From a virus, in IMG/VR virus record IMGVR_UViG_3300046167_000114, positions 1 through 53,829 of that record: 53,829 bases of DNA; one strand, written 5' to 3'. Positions 25,715 through 36,121 of the stretch are shown here, piece after piece. The translations under genes and the position numbers were made by a program. The notes below the pieces were generated by a model. It did no database searches. It was not told where the DNA came from and worked only from the letters and a program-made list of their open reading frames with translations. Numbering within the stretch: position 1 is the first letter of the stretch; the number at the start of each line of letters is the position of its first letter.

Positions 25715-27348
25715 TATTTAGATGCTACTCTTGTGTCGGGTCTTGCGCGAGGGCGTAGTGAAGTTTGAGGTGCATTGAATTTGTACTTGCTAAACAATTC
25801 TATTCGATCATCTAAGCCGTTTAAGCCGCCATTTACTATTTGGGTTACGCGTGTTGTATTAGTGTAATCAGGCTCTTCTGATCTAACGTTTCTTTTCCAC
25901 CAAGCTACTGTTGCTTTTCTGGCTATTTCAGGGTCTAACATTAATTCTGGGTTATTCTCTAGATCAATGCCTATATCTTCACCTATTTGTCTATAGTTTG
26001 CCCTGCCCGTTAGTTGAATGTAACCTCTACCTTTGTAGCGGCTACCGTCACCAGAAGCAAAATCACCGTTGCCAAGTCTTCCTGCATACATAGAGTTAAA
26101 CACATTTGCACCAGAGTAATTTTGCAGAGCGCCCTCAGAATTTGTAACACCGTCTCTAACAAACCTACGTCTATTAATGTTTTTAAACTTTCCTATCATA
26201 GGATCACCAGCCCTTAACGGCTCCTTATTATAGATATCACCTTCTTTAAAACGTTCAGTAGAGATGTTATTTACATTTCCTTCCGTATAACCTTTCTCTT
26301 GCATTCTACCAAATCTATTTGACTCATGTGCGGTTTGTGCCATAAATGAACGTAATTCATCTCCCTTGATGCCCTGTTCATATGCGTACTGATACATAAC
26401 TCTTTCAGCTTTTCCTGCAGAAGTGTTTTCTGCCTTAACAAATTTTATACCAGGCGGTACTGTTTTCTCTAACCCATCAGCTATAGCATCTTCTCTTGCA
26501 GATCCTTTATCTTCTACTACTGGAGTAGTATCTTCTGCAGTTTCTACCTCTACCTCTGGTCTAGCCTTTGGTCTTACACGCCCTAATGGGTCATCCTCAT
26601 TTAAGCCTGTAGCTGCCATGTCTACTCTAGGGTCAGAAGTAACAGGAGACATAATACCTTGAGGTGCACCTTTAGATTGTGTGATACCTTTCTTAGCTCT
26701 CTCCCTTGCTGCCTCTACAGCGCTTTTCTTAGCTTCTTCTTCCATGTCAACCACAGGTAAGCCCATCTCAGCAGCTTCTTTCCTCATGGTTTGACCAGCC
26801 ATCATTCTAGCTAGATCCATATCTTCTACAGATAAAGAACCTGCACTAGCCATCTGTACACCTTCACCTACAAAAGACGAACCTTTGTTAGCGCGGTTAC
26901 GTAGGTATGAGCCTAAACTAGAAGATAACTCATCTACCATAACATCTGGTTGCTTAGGTATAGTGATACCGTCTGGTGCATCTTTAATAGTCATTGAGTT
27001 ATCATCAGATGGCGTACCGGGATTATACATGCCGGTAGCTTCAAGTAAGGCATCTTCAATACCGCTAGAGCCTTTTACCTTGTCAACGTAGGATCGTAGC
27101 TCAGAGATATCAGGCTTAGGGCGATTCTTAGACATAAACGTTTGTTTAAACTTATCATCGTCCTTAAAGGAATCACGTAGGTTTTGATAGAAGCGCTCTA
27201 AAAAGTCGCCACCTGTACCTGATGCATCTGTATCAACCTGCCTATTACGAGACATGATAGAAGAGCTTGTATCTTCTGTTGACACATTGTTTTGTTCATC
27301 ATTCTCAAAGACACTAAAGTCAGGTAGAAAGCGGTATTGATTAGCCAT
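25714..27348 (-). CDS. GH19 chitinase/lysozyme-like lysin with long disordered N-terminus
   Basis: 544 aa. The C-terminal 210 residues carry the GH19 pattern: FMAQTAHESNRF (catalytic Glu, about 335), SRYKGRGYIQLTGRANYRQI (about 435-455) and VTQIVNGGLNGLDDR near the end. It would cut peptidoglycan glycan strands. The first 320 residues are Ser/Thr/Asp-rich and probably disordered. I start at 27348 (AAGGATAATATA before ATG); the upstream frame lies inside the neighbouring gene. The long extension suggests a virion-associated lysin as an alternative to a free endolysin. Confidence 0.7.
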   Translation of the reverse strand: MANQYRFLPDFSVFENDEQNNVSTEDTSSSIMSRNRQVDTDASGTGGDFLERFYQNLRDSFKDDDKFKQTFMSKNRPKPDISELRSYVDKVKGSSGIEDALLEATGMYNPGTPSDDNSMTIKDAPDGITIPKQPDVMVDELSSSLGSYLRNRANKGSSFVGEGVQMASAGSLSVEDMDLARMMAGQTMRKEAAEMGLPVVDMEEEAKKSAVEAARERAKKGITQSKGAPQGIMSPVTSDPRVDMAATGLNEDDPLGRVRPKARPEVEVETAEDTTPVVEDKGSAREDAIADGLEKTVPPGIKFVKAENTSAGKAERVMYQYAYEQGIKGDELRSFMAQTAHESNRFGRMQEKGYTEGNVNNISTERFKEGDIYNKEPLRAGDPMIGKFKNINRRRFVRDGVTNSEGALQNYSGANVFNSMYAGRLGNGDFASGDGSRYKGRGYIQLTGRANYRQIGEDIGIDLENNPELMLDPEIARKATVAWWKRNVRSEEPDYTNTTRVTQIVNGGLNGLDDRIELFSKYKFNAPQTSLRPRARPDTRVASK

Positions 27349-27358
27349 TATATTATCC

Positions 27359-29716
27359 TTATCCGAATGCGCTACCAGCCCAAGCACCAACAGCGCCCCA
27401 GAAACCAGAAGTCTTTTCCGCTGCCGCTGTTGACGCTGCCGCCTGTGCTGCTTTATCTGCACCATACTTTGCTGCATCTGCTTGTATCTTAGCCACCATA
27501 ATTGAAGTAGCACGATCTGCATCATTGTTTGCTGTAGTATTAGCGAAACTCATCAAATCACGATACGTTTGAATTGTAGCATTATACGCATTCAATGTCA
27601 TCTGCCCCTGACGCTGTGCATCTAAACGGTTTGCTTCATTTTGTGCTGCATTATCTGCTGTTGTGTATGCCTGTGCCCATTGAGCGTTAGCCTGTGCTAC
27701 CACTAAACGGTTTGTAGCGTTAAACTGCTCACGCTGATTAGCCTGTGCTGTGTTAAACTGTGATAAGGCATTAGCCTCACCTGCATTGAATCGTGACATA
27801 GCATTAGCTTGGTCAGCATTAGCGAGTTGTACCCGTGCTCCTAGATCAGCAAAGAATTGATTTACTTGGTTCTCACTAGAGGCGTTAAACTGTCTGGCAG
27901 CATTCTCTGCAGCCTGATCAGAAAGCATGGCATTAATCTGCGCCTGTGCTGCAAACATTGTAGTCTGCTGCTCATTGGACAGGTTAGCCATATCCATCTG
28001 CAGGAAAGCATTAGCAGCCTGTACATTAGCTTGCTGGCGGTTGTTTAGGTTAGCCAAATCAACTTGTGTCATAGATGCAGCATCTGCCATAACCTTAGCA
28101 TTTTTAGCGTTGAGGTTTGTTATGTCAACCGTCTGAGCCATACGAGCATTCTCTAGTGCAATCTGTTGCTCTGCAGTAAAATTCATATTGGCAACATCAG
28201 AGATCTTAGCTGCATTAGTTACACGAGCCTGAAACTCTTGGTTAAACTCTAGCCCTAGAAACGTAGCGCGTTGCTGTGCAGCGAACATAGCTGATTGCTG
28301 CTTGTTAGACAGGTTCTGCATTTCAAAGCTTGCAACAGTCTTGGCATCCTGAGAAGCGATAGGGATAGCGCTCTCCATTGCCGCCTGTACAATAGCCTGA
28401 CCAGCCATAGATGATGATGACAGTCCACGACTAGCCATCTGTGCAGCAGCAGCCCTCATAGCACCTGCAGCCCATGCCGGGGGAGCAGCACCCTCAAAGT
28501 CTTCCATCAAACCAGTTAGCTGCCCTTGTACAGTAGCATCAGTTGATGGTGCACCTGTAGCTGCCTCAAAGTTTACTTCTTTCTTTACACGCTCCATATC
28601 TACTGTGGAGCCTTCAATCATCTCACCAGCTTCTACCTTACGAGTAGGCGCACCTTCTACACGCCGAGCTTGTTCAATCTGTTCAACAGTAAGACCTAAA
28701 CTTTTTAGCTTCTCTGGTGACATTGTAGCAGCTTCTGCTAATGCATCAGAGCTTGGCTTACCTGTAGCAGCCTCTAGCTTCTTGAGTGTATCACTTACTT
28801 CTGCAGAAACAGTCTCAGGAAGAACAGTAGCAGCAGGTGTTTTTACAGGTGCTGTAACTGCAGCAGCAGGTGTAGCAACAGTAGCAGCAGCTTCATCTAC
28901 AGTAGCAGCCTCACCTGTGCCTTCTGCAATTTCACCAGCTTTCTTTTGTTCTTCTGTAGTCTCTTTAACTTCTGTATCTTTTACTAAAGTCTCAGGGCTT
29001 TCTAGTGCAGTTTTAGTTAGCCCAGCAGCAGCCTTACCTGCCTCAGACATTGGGTCAGGCTTATTCTCTTTATCGTCATCTGCACCAGATGTATCGCCAC
29101 CTTCTGCAAAACCATATCTCATTGTAAGGGCTTCTTGAAGCGCATCCTTCTTAGTCTGTGCTTCCATATCAATCTGAGCAAAACCCATGTCTAGCTCTTT
29201 TTGCTTTTCAAAAACAGACTTTAAATCCTGTGGTTGCTGATTAGGTGCAGGGTTATTACCACCAGATAAATCGCCGCTTGGTAGAACCTCACCGCCGCCA
29301 CCGTGTGAGTGAGGTGGTACACCTGCTGAAATAGGTGCGTCTGTAGGTAGTTGTGTAGGTAATTGACCTATACCTATTGCAGGACGAAGCGCGTCTGCTA
29401 GATATCCAGATCCCGGTCTAGGGGTTATACCGTCTGGTCTTTGAAAAGGGTCTTGTACCAAGTATTGCTGTGGTGGCACCTGCCCAGCACCTGAGAAACC
29501 CCTACGTTGGGCACTTAAACGCGATTCCAGATCAACAAATCCACCCTCTGCCATGCCTATACGCTTTTGTGCCATCTGTGTCATTTTACCTACACGGGCT
29601 GCTAAGGCAGGGTTAGCTGCAATAATCTTTTCTTGCTCATCAGACTGCATACCTTTAAGGCTAGGATCAATTTTACCTAGCTGCTCTGGTGTAAATCCTG
29701 CAAAACGTTTAGCCAT
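27359..29716 (-). CDS. Virion protein with Ala/Asn/Gln-rich coiled-coil repeats
   Basis: 785 aa, intact. Residues about 410-740 are repeats of the type QANAxxxFNA and LxNxQQxxMFAAQ, a long helical rod. The N-terminal third is Ala/Thr/Glu-rich and holds two short GMAEGG and GFAEGG motifs. Similar proteins are structural in marine podoviruses. It may be an internal rod or part of the tail; enzymatic role unlikely. AAGGATAAGATAG precedes the ATG. Confidence 0.5.
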   Translation of the reverse strand: MAKRFAGFTPEQLGKIDPSLKGMQSDEQEKIIAANPALAARVGKMTQMAQKRIGMAEGGFVDLESRLSAQRRGFSGAGQVPPQQYLVQDPFQRPDGITPRPGSGYLADALRPAIGIGQLPTQLPTDAPISAGVPPHSHGGGGEVLPSGDLSGGNNPAPNQQPQDLKSVFEKQKELDMGFAQIDMEAQTKKDALQEALTMRYGFAEGGDTSGADDDKENKPDPMSEAGKAAAGLTKTALESPETLVKDTEVKETTEEQKKAGEIAEGTGEAATVDEAAATVATPAAAVTAPVKTPAATVLPETVSAEVSDTLKKLEAATGKPSSDALAEAATMSPEKLKSLGLTVEQIEQARRVEGAPTRKVEAGEMIEGSTVDMERVKKEVNFEAATGAPSTDATVQGQLTGLMEDFEGAAPPAWAAGAMRAAAAQMASRGLSSSSMAGQAIVQAAMESAIPIASQDAKTVASFEMQNLSNKQQSAMFAAQQRATFLGLEFNQEFQARVTNAAKISDVANMNFTAEQQIALENARMAQTVDITNLNAKNAKVMADAASMTQVDLANLNNRQQANVQAANAFLQMDMANLSNEQQTTMFAAQAQINAMLSDQAAENAARQFNASSENQVNQFFADLGARVQLANADQANAMSRFNAGEANALSQFNTAQANQREQFNATNRLVVAQANAQWAQAYTTADNAAQNEANRLDAQRQGQMTLNAYNATIQTYRDLMSFANTTANNDADRATSIMVAKIQADAAKYGADKAAQAAASTAAAEKTSGFWGAVGAWAGSAFG

Positions 29717-29727
29717 CTATCTTATCC

Positions 29728-29976
29728 TTACTTGCCTACTTGCATCCACACAGCAGTAGCTATGAATGTCAGTACTGCAACTGTACCTAATTGTACGAGT
29801 GTTTTCCATATACTTTTCTTTGTATCACGCCATGAGTCTAATAGACTACGTAATTCTTTAATATCAGTAGCTGCATCTAAGTCAGCTAATCCTAAGTCAC
29901 ACAAGGCTTGCCTAGCACCCTTCTTAGCGGCCCTATCCATCATAGCTTCTAGTTGTTCTGGTGTAAGCTGGGTCAT
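29728..29976 (-). CDS. Small C-terminally membrane-anchored protein
   Basis: 82 aa. A helical charged N-terminal part (LTPEQLEAMMDRAAKKGAR) and a C-terminal transmembrane helix (LVQLGTVAVLTFIATAVWMQ). It resembles a common small phage membrane protein of unknown role. ATGA overlap with the upstream glycine-rich gene. It could be a holin accessory. Confidence 0.5.
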   Translation of the reverse strand: MTQLTPEQLEAMMDRAAKKGARQALCDLGLADLDAATDIKELRSLLDSWRDTKKSIWKTLVQLGTVAVLTFIATAVWMQVGK

Positions 29977-30752
29977 GTTACTTGTGGCACGGCTTCGTAT
30001 ATTATAGTCAGATTACCGCTACCGCCAGCACCGCCATAAGAATTGCCCGGAGTGTTTCCGCCCCCCGTATAAACTGCTGGTCCAGCCGCTCCAGCAGTAC
30101 CCCGTAAAGCCCCTGTAGGGCCGGAGGTATATTCCCCAGAGTAGTAACTAGCAATAGAAGACGTAATATTTATACCCGTATCTGCTCCTGTATTGCCCGG
30201 ATCTTTAACACCAGAACCACTAGGACCGCCAAGGCCACCACTGCCCGCAGCGGCGGTTACGTTACCATAACTGAAAGTGCTGGTTCCACCAGTACTACCC
30301 CTACGTGATATGCCGCTTGATCCCGGAGTACCTCCCGTATTTGAACCACCGCCGCCATACCCCGCGACAAAGGAAGCACCTATTAAATCTGTTACATCAC
30401 TGACAAATAAGCCATGAACACCACCAGAACCGCCAGAAGCACCAGATCCCGACCCTGTGTTGCCAAATAGTACACCAGCACCGCCGCCGCCACCTCCAGA
30501 TACTCCAACCCAAGCAGCACCGCTTCCATTTATATCATTAGCAGTAAGAGTTATTGAGCTAGTAAAATAATCTGCGGTAAGAACAAAAACATTTTCTTTA
30601 CCACGAAAATTATCGATAGATAGGGCACCACTTGAAGGTATACCAGAAGGGTTTGATTGTAGGTCATAGTACTCTGACATAGATATAGGGTTTGAGCCAC
30701 CAAACTCAGTCTGTATATCGCTTAGACTTGCTGTTCCACTTGGTACTGACAT
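29973..30752 (-). CDS. Glycine-rich tail tip/adhesin-like protein
   Basis: 259 aa. The N-terminus (MSVPSGTASLSDIQTEFGGS) is typical of phage tail proteins. From about residue 85 the sequence is Gly/Ser-rich with runs such as GGGGGGAG and GGGGSNTGG, and then YGGAGGSGNL near the end. Such glycine-rich domains form receptor-binding tips in several phages. It follows the repeat-rich fibre gene, so it may be its distal tip. Confidence 0.6.
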   Translation of the reverse strand: MSVPSGTASLSDIQTEFGGSNPISMSEYYDLQSNPSGIPSSGALSIDNFRGKENVFVLTADYFTSSITLTANDINGSGAAWVGVSGGGGGGAGVLFGNTGSGSGASGGSGGVHGLFVSDVTDLIGASFVAGYGGGGSNTGGTPGSSGISRRGSTGGTSTFSYGNVTAAAGSGGLGGPSGSGVKDPGNTGADTGINITSSIASYYSGEYTSGPTGALRGTAGAAGPAVYTGGGNTPGNSYGGAGGSGNLTIIYEAVPQVT

Positions 30753-30767
30753 GATTTAATATCCTCT

Positions 30768-32445
30768 TTATGCGCTACCAAATGCTGTTACATCGTTTTC
30801 TACTGTAAGCGCACCTGCACTCGTTAGTTTAAGCCTATCTGTGCCTTGATAAGCAAACTTTAAATCAGAGCCAGATTGAGTAATTGTCCAATCACCTAAA
30901 TCAATAGTGGATGCTTGGAATGATTGTGAAGAGCTACCTGCAAGGGCTGCTTTACCATCCAATGCAGTCTGTAAGCCATCGACATTTGATATAACATGGT
31001 TATGGCTGTCATCCGCTACAGTTGCAGTAATAGTAGCATTAGCTGTACCGTTAAAAGAAGCGCTACCTGATACATCACCTGTAAGACTAATAGTACGTGA
31101 TGTAGCTAAAGCTGTAGCAGTAGAAGCGTTACCTGTTACAGCACCTGTATGTGTACCTGCTGTGTTACCTGTTACATTGCCTGTAAGGTTGCCTTCAAAC
31201 GTACCCGCTACAAACGTCTCACTTCCTACAGTCCACTTATCACTTGTTTCATTCCATACAAGGGTTTTGTTAGCAGATGTACCACGTTCAATCTCAATAC
31301 CGCCATTCTGTGAAGGAGTACCCGTTTCATTAGAATTTAATAAGATCTGGTTATCAGCTAAGTTAATAGTCTCAGTGTTTACTGTAGTAGTGGTGCCTGA
31401 TACAGTTAAGTTTCCTCCAACAATAACATTACCTGATGTATTAAGGCTACCTACTGTAACTGCGCTAGGTAAACCAATTTGAATCTGGTTGTTGCTTACT
31501 GCAGTCTCAATTTCATTAGCAGTACCAGCAAAGTTTAAAGTGTCTGTAGCTAGAGCTACACTATCGTTAGAACCACTATCAGCGCCCACAGTTAATGCGG
31601 TAGTGATATTAGCAGTGCTTACACCCGTAACTAAACCCTTACCATTTACAGTAACAACAGGAATAGCTGTAGAGCTACCAAACGAGCCTACATTAGAGTT
31701 TACTGTATCCAAAGTTGTTGTAAGGGTAATGTTGCCTGTACCATCAAAATTTGTAGCACTAGCATCTACATCGCCATCAATAGTAATGCTTCTTGCAGTT
31801 TGTAATGCAGTTGCAGTAGATGCATTACCTGTTACAGCACCTGTATGTGTACCTGCTGTGTTACCAGTTACATTACCCGTTACATTACCTGTAATCTGGC
31901 CCGTTACGCCAAGAGTACCACCAATGGTACTATTACCAGTAACACCAAGAGTACCGCCTACTGTAGCATTATTTGTAACTGCAGCACTAGGCTAACGTAG
32001 ATGCTCCTGTTACACCTAATGTACCACCTACTGTAGTGTTACCTGTAATGGCGGCTGTACTAGATAGTGTTGTTGCCCCTGTAACGCCTAATGTACCACC
32101 TACAGTAGCATTACCAGTGAGAACAGAACCACCCGTTACAGCAAGGTCTTCTGAGGTTACTGTACCTGTAAAAAAAGCATCCTTAAATTTAGCACCAGAA
32201 GAAGAGCCTAAGTCTAGCGTGTCTGTAGTCTTTGGTAAAACGCTACTAGATGAAACGATAAGGTCTTGGCTTGGGCCAACCTTAGTAATAGGCGAGCCTT
32301 CACCTGCAGTACCATCGTGCTTGTGCCCTGTAGAGGCGTTAAATGCCCCTTCTACAGCATTGTATTCTGCGTCAAAATCATCTGCATCAATAACGTTACC
32401 GTTGGCAATGTTGTTTGCAGTATCCTGTCTTGTATAACCTGCCAT
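30768..32445 (-). CDS. Tail fibre with VGGTLGVTG repeats, one +1 insertion
   Basis: The first frame (152 aa) ends at a TAG at 31987-31989. Removing one base there joins LA to SAAVTNNATVGGTLGVTG and the long downstream frame, giving 558 aa. Repeats of (T/A)VGGTLGVTG and GNVTG form a beta-rich shaft. The N-terminus (MAGYTRQDTANNIANGNVID) is a common phage fibre attachment region, and GHKHDG follows. The C-terminal half includes LADNQILLNSNETG, a fibre motif. Probably a tail fibre or spike component. Confidence 0.65.
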
Positions 32446-32454
32446 GTCGTTTCC

Positions 32455-34001
32455 TTATTGTCTATCTTCTTGGCTGTATTCTAACAGAGCCGTGTCGAGT
32501 GTAAAGGTGGGATTAGTTGAAAGATCTTCTAATCTTAATGCAATTGTTTTACCTGAACCAATAACATTAGTGTCATATATTTTATCAAGCTCACCACCAA
32601 ATGTAGCTGTATCAAATACAGCATTAGATGCACCAAATAAAAACACAGATGCCCCTGTACCAGAAATCTGCTGTGTAGCTGGCTGCACTACTTTGGTATT
32701 AGAAGCAGAAGCAAAGTCGTACTTTAGGTTTAAGTCTAGACTCATACTACCTGTAGGTTCAGCGTACAGAGTCATCTTGTAGAAAGTCTTACGTACCTGT
32801 GGGTCACTTATAGGCATGAAAGGAGATTCGTAGATAGCTTCTATAGCAGCACCATCGAAGTCTGAACCTGTATCCATAGTATAGACGTAACCATCCTCAT
32901 TAGCAAAAGCTATTGTCTCTGACGTTCCTGTGTATCTGCTATCTGCTACAAATGCTTTAATACCCTTGGTGGTTGACCAAGCCATACCTGCAGCACCTTG
33001 AGATATAAATTTAGTAGCAATTAAACCTTTAGCAGCCTCAGATTGCTCTGATAGTACATATGAAAAAACCCTGTATTGAGCCTTCTCTTTTAATGTAACA
33101 GAGCAAAAGTTAGCTGACTGACTAAGAAAAGTATTGGCATCTTTAGCTATTTGATCAGAAGCTACATCCAAAGCAAAGTCACCAATACGATCAGTAGCAC
33201 TTAATAGCCTAATACCATCAGGGGCGAGGTACATAATGTCACCGCCAACCTCTTGAATGGTATCTCCATTAATACAACCAATACGGTCTGTGATGGGTGA
33301 TACAGTAAAATCAGCAGAGCTACTACCTGTTAGGCGCTTAATTGTATCAGAAGTAAAGATAATAAGCTGGTCACGAAAGGTTGCTAAACCTGTAATGTCA
33401 TTCGCTACGTTAATAGAACCTGCACCATTAGCGACACTGAAATCATCTACAGTAAAAGGGGCAGTAAAAAATATGTTATTTCCTTTAGCGTAAAAGGCAG
33501 TATTTTAAATACAGCTACGTGTTCTGCACCCAACACATCTGTGCTATTAGAGGATGTCATAAAGGTAGTAGCATTTCCAGATGTGTTATATATAGCAGGG
33601 TAGTTAGTACCATCAACAAATATAACTTTATCATCACCCTCTAAGTTATATAAAATGTGCCTAGCTTTACCGCCATTAGTACCAACGCTAGTAGCCATAC
33701 TGGTCCAAGAAGACCCTGTACTGTAGTAATACTGTGTTTGATTGCTACCATTCTTACGTGCAGCTATAACCCTACCAGAGCTAATAACTTTAAGTGCTAA
33801 TACAGGGCCAGATCCAGGTACAGTTGTTGTACTATATTTGGCATAACCTCTTATCTTAGAGTAGCCGCCCTCTTTATTGGCTTCAAAGTTTTGTAATATA
33901 GTGGCAGACCCGACAGCATTTGTACCATGCTGCAACGGGCTGAGATTAGAGATAAGACCACCTCTAAACTCTATAGGGAATGTCTGCCATTGTGTTGCCA
34001 T
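32455..34001 (-). CDS. Tail stabilisation/nozzle protein (P22 gp10-like), one missing base
   Basis: The N-terminal frame (MATQWQTFPIEFRGGLISNL) runs 184 aa and breaks at an A4 run (plus 33494-33497). Adding one A makes VFKNTAFYAKGNNIFFTAPF and continues through GGDIMYLAPDGIRLLS to the stop, 515 aa in all. The pattern NFEANKEGGYSKIRGYAKY is typical of the podovirus stabilisation family. It would join the adaptor ring to the tail needle or fibres. It lies immediately after the adaptor gene. Confidence 0.7.
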
Positions 34002-34690
34002 TAGAAGTGCACTCTTGTATCGCGGATATATTCTGTACGGTTTATGTGTATACTACGTAATTGTTTGATGCCTTGCTCAAACTTCTGCATCGCCATTTGT
34101 GCTGCTTGCATGTCACCTCTAAATTGGTAGACATAGTACATAGCACCATCAACTATTACGTATTTGTACATTTCTGGGAGGTTTGGTACATCTGAATGTA
34201 ACTCTAAATCAAAACCAATTGTGTAATATTCATAAATTAATTCGTAGGCCTTATCGGGGGCAGGTACTACCAAAAGCTCCCTACTAGGCGCTCTTACAAT
34301 AAAATGAGGTACTGTTCTACCACTTGTGCTAGAGTTATACTCATAGTCAGCATACTTGTCAAGATATTCTTCATAGCTAAGTACTTTAAGTTTAACAGTA
34401 TCTACGCCTAAACTGTCATTTCTCTTGATACGAAAGCTATTCATATTGATAGTCTTAGCATCATAAGGGAAGCTATAGCGAACCTCACCAGCAAGTAATA
34501 CTTCTTCTTGCTCTACGTGATTCCAAGGCCACTCGTATTCTTCCTGTTGTATATGGCGAATAGAAGAGTTTACTGCATCTTTAGCAAAACTATAAAAACC
34601 TGTAGTAGAAGCAAAGTTAGAAGATGTTAATTCTACTTCATTAAGCCTACGATTTACGTCATTAACTAATCCAAGATAATCGTATGCCAT
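34001..34690 (-). CDS. Head-tail adaptor (T7 gp11/tail tubular A-like)
   Basis: 229 aa. The order DYLGLVNDVNRRLNEVELTS, then AVNSSIRHIQQEEYEWPWN, then DKAYELIYEYYTIGFDL and PEMYKYVIVDGAMYYVYQFR matches podovirus tail tubular protein A. It forms the ring below the portal. It overlaps the stabilisation gene by one base. Confidence 0.75.
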   Translation of the reverse strand: MAYDYLGLVNDVNRRLNEVELTSSNFASTTGFYSFAKDAVNSSIRHIQQEEYEWPWNHVEQEEVLLAGEVRYSFPYDAKTINMNSFRIKRNDSLGVDTVKLKVLSYEEYLDKYADYEYNSSTSGRTVPHFIVRAPSRELLVVPAPDKAYELIYEYYTIGFDLELHSDVPNLPEMYKYVIVDGAMYYVYQFRGDMQAAQMAMQKFEQGIKQLRSIHINRTEYIRDTRVHF

Positions 34691-34691
34691 A

Positions 34692-35009
34692 TTACTTCTC
34701 CCTCACGCGCAATAGTACAGAGCGCTCATACTGTAGCGCACCTAAAGTAGTTATCTTACACGTAATTTTATATCTTTTATTATTAGTACCTAAGCTCAAC
34801 CTAATAGTGGCAACTGTGTTTGTGTAAGTGGTTTGTACAAACTGTAAGCCATCTACTACTTGTGAATTGCTTACTTCTGTTTTAACACCGTCTGCATCAT
34901 CAATAAACCAAGTAACTGCAGAAATAGTATCTGCGCCTAAGAAACGTGACCAGTCAATATTGTAGTCAAGCAATTCATCTTTATCTTTATCAGGCCACTT
35001 ATATGACAT
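34692..35009 (-). CDS. Small virion protein, Ig-like
   Basis: 105 aa, all-beta pattern (ISAVTWFIDDADGVKTEVSN; YKITCKITTLGALQYERSV). Such short Ig-like proteins occur between fibre and adaptor genes in marine podoviruses. AAAGGATAACAA precedes the ATG. Exact role unknown. Confidence 0.55.
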   Translation of the reverse strand: MSYKWPDKDKDELLDYNIDWSRFLGADTISAVTWFIDDADGVKTEVSNSQVVDGLQFVQTTYTNTVATIRLSLGTNNKRYKITCKITTLGALQYERSVLLRVREK

Positions 35010-35019
35010 TTGTTATCCT

Positions 35020-35884
35020 TTAGGCTGCAACTCTAATTGTTTGATTAATCCTACTTATTTCATTAATCACAATGGTTCTATTATCTGGTCTAATATGTAC
35101 TACGTTTTCTCTTGGTACTGCTACTGCATAAATAACTCTATCTTTATCAAATGCGTTTATATCAAACTGGGAAGGTAACGCCTGTAGCAACTACGCTTCC
35201 TACATTTGTATTAGCAGCTACACTATTAAGTATCTCTGTTATATTTGCTTTTACATTTGCTACTGCACCTGTAGCCGAAACAGATAATACTTTTTCAGAT
35301 ACATCAATCTCAAAGCCATCAAAACTAACAGCTTCAACTGCGCCAGATGCTGATACACCTACAAGTGTTTGATTAGCATCGCTAGATGGTATTACGTTTG
35401 TTATTGTACCTGTAGCAGTTACGCTATTTAATAACTCAGATACATTAAGTGTTAAGCTACCTACTGCACCTGTAGCTGAAACAGATAGTAAGTTTTCAGA
35501 TACGTCAACTTCAAAACCACCGACAGAAACAGGTTCAATAGACCCTGTAGCACTTACTGATGCTAGTGTATGATTACCTTTAGCATCAAACCCTACAGTT
35601 ACTACTGTACCTGTGGCTGCTACACTAGCAAGTAATTCAGAAATATTTACAGTTACTGTGCCTACGGCTGTTGTAGCACTTACAGAGTTTGTAACTTCGT
35701 CAGGGTTTATAGAAGGTGTGCCTACCGCACCTGTAGCAGATACACTAGCAAGGCGCTCAGTAACATGTTCTACAACAGTAGAGACTGCACCCGTTGCAAC
35801 TATACCTGTAACAGGTACTTCTGCAGAAACACCTGATACAGATGATGCTAGAGTAGTAGTTGCTAGTGGTGTAAAACCAAACAT
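35020..35884 (-). CDS. Repeat-rich virion protein, one +1 insertion
   Basis: Removing one G from GGG (plus 35169-35171) turns the early stop into TFQFDINAFDKDRVIYAVAV and gives 287 aa. About eight repeats of the type LxSVSATGAVG with SE/ISE spacers fill residues 15-235. They are spaced about 25-30 residues apart and look like a beta-solenoid or Ig-array shaft. The C-terminal domain (NVVHIRPDNRTIVINEISR) is shared with other phage head and fibre proteins. Role: surface fibre or decoration, inferred. Confidence 0.55.
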
Positions 35885-35904
35885 GTTTTATAATTACCTT
35901 AAAT

Positions 35905-36105
35905 TTACTCTGGCTTAGTCGGCCAGTCGCTATCGGCAACAGCGGGCCAATCGGAATGACTTGGAAGGTCACGCAGCGCCTGTCTATAGGCTAACTGTTC
36001 AGCCGTTGCAGGATAATCGGCAAGACCCCAAACATCTGTCTCTTTTAATTTTTCATTTCGCTGCGCCCTAAAGAAAGCGGCGGGAGACGTATCTATACCT
36101 GTCAT
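35905..36105 (-). CDS. Tail assembly chaperone-like protein
   Basis: 66 aa. The pattern AYRQALRDLPSHSDWP and DWPTKPE is that of phage tail/fibre assembly chaperones. It directly follows collagen-like fibre 2 on the same strand, as its paralogue at 38919 follows fibre 1. Confidence 0.65.
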   Translation of the reverse strand: MTGIDTSPAAFFRAQRNEKLKETDVWGLADYPATAEQLAYRQALRDLPSHSDWPAVADSDWPTKPE

Positions 36106-36121
36106 ATCTTACCTTTCCGTT

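Noticed and set aside
28605-31995. Several 130-190 aa + strand ORFs opposite tail genes
   Set aside because: Low-complexity Ala/Ser/Val/Pro proteins from the complement of Ala/Thr-rich repeats; no starts with ribosome sites and inside intact - strand genes.
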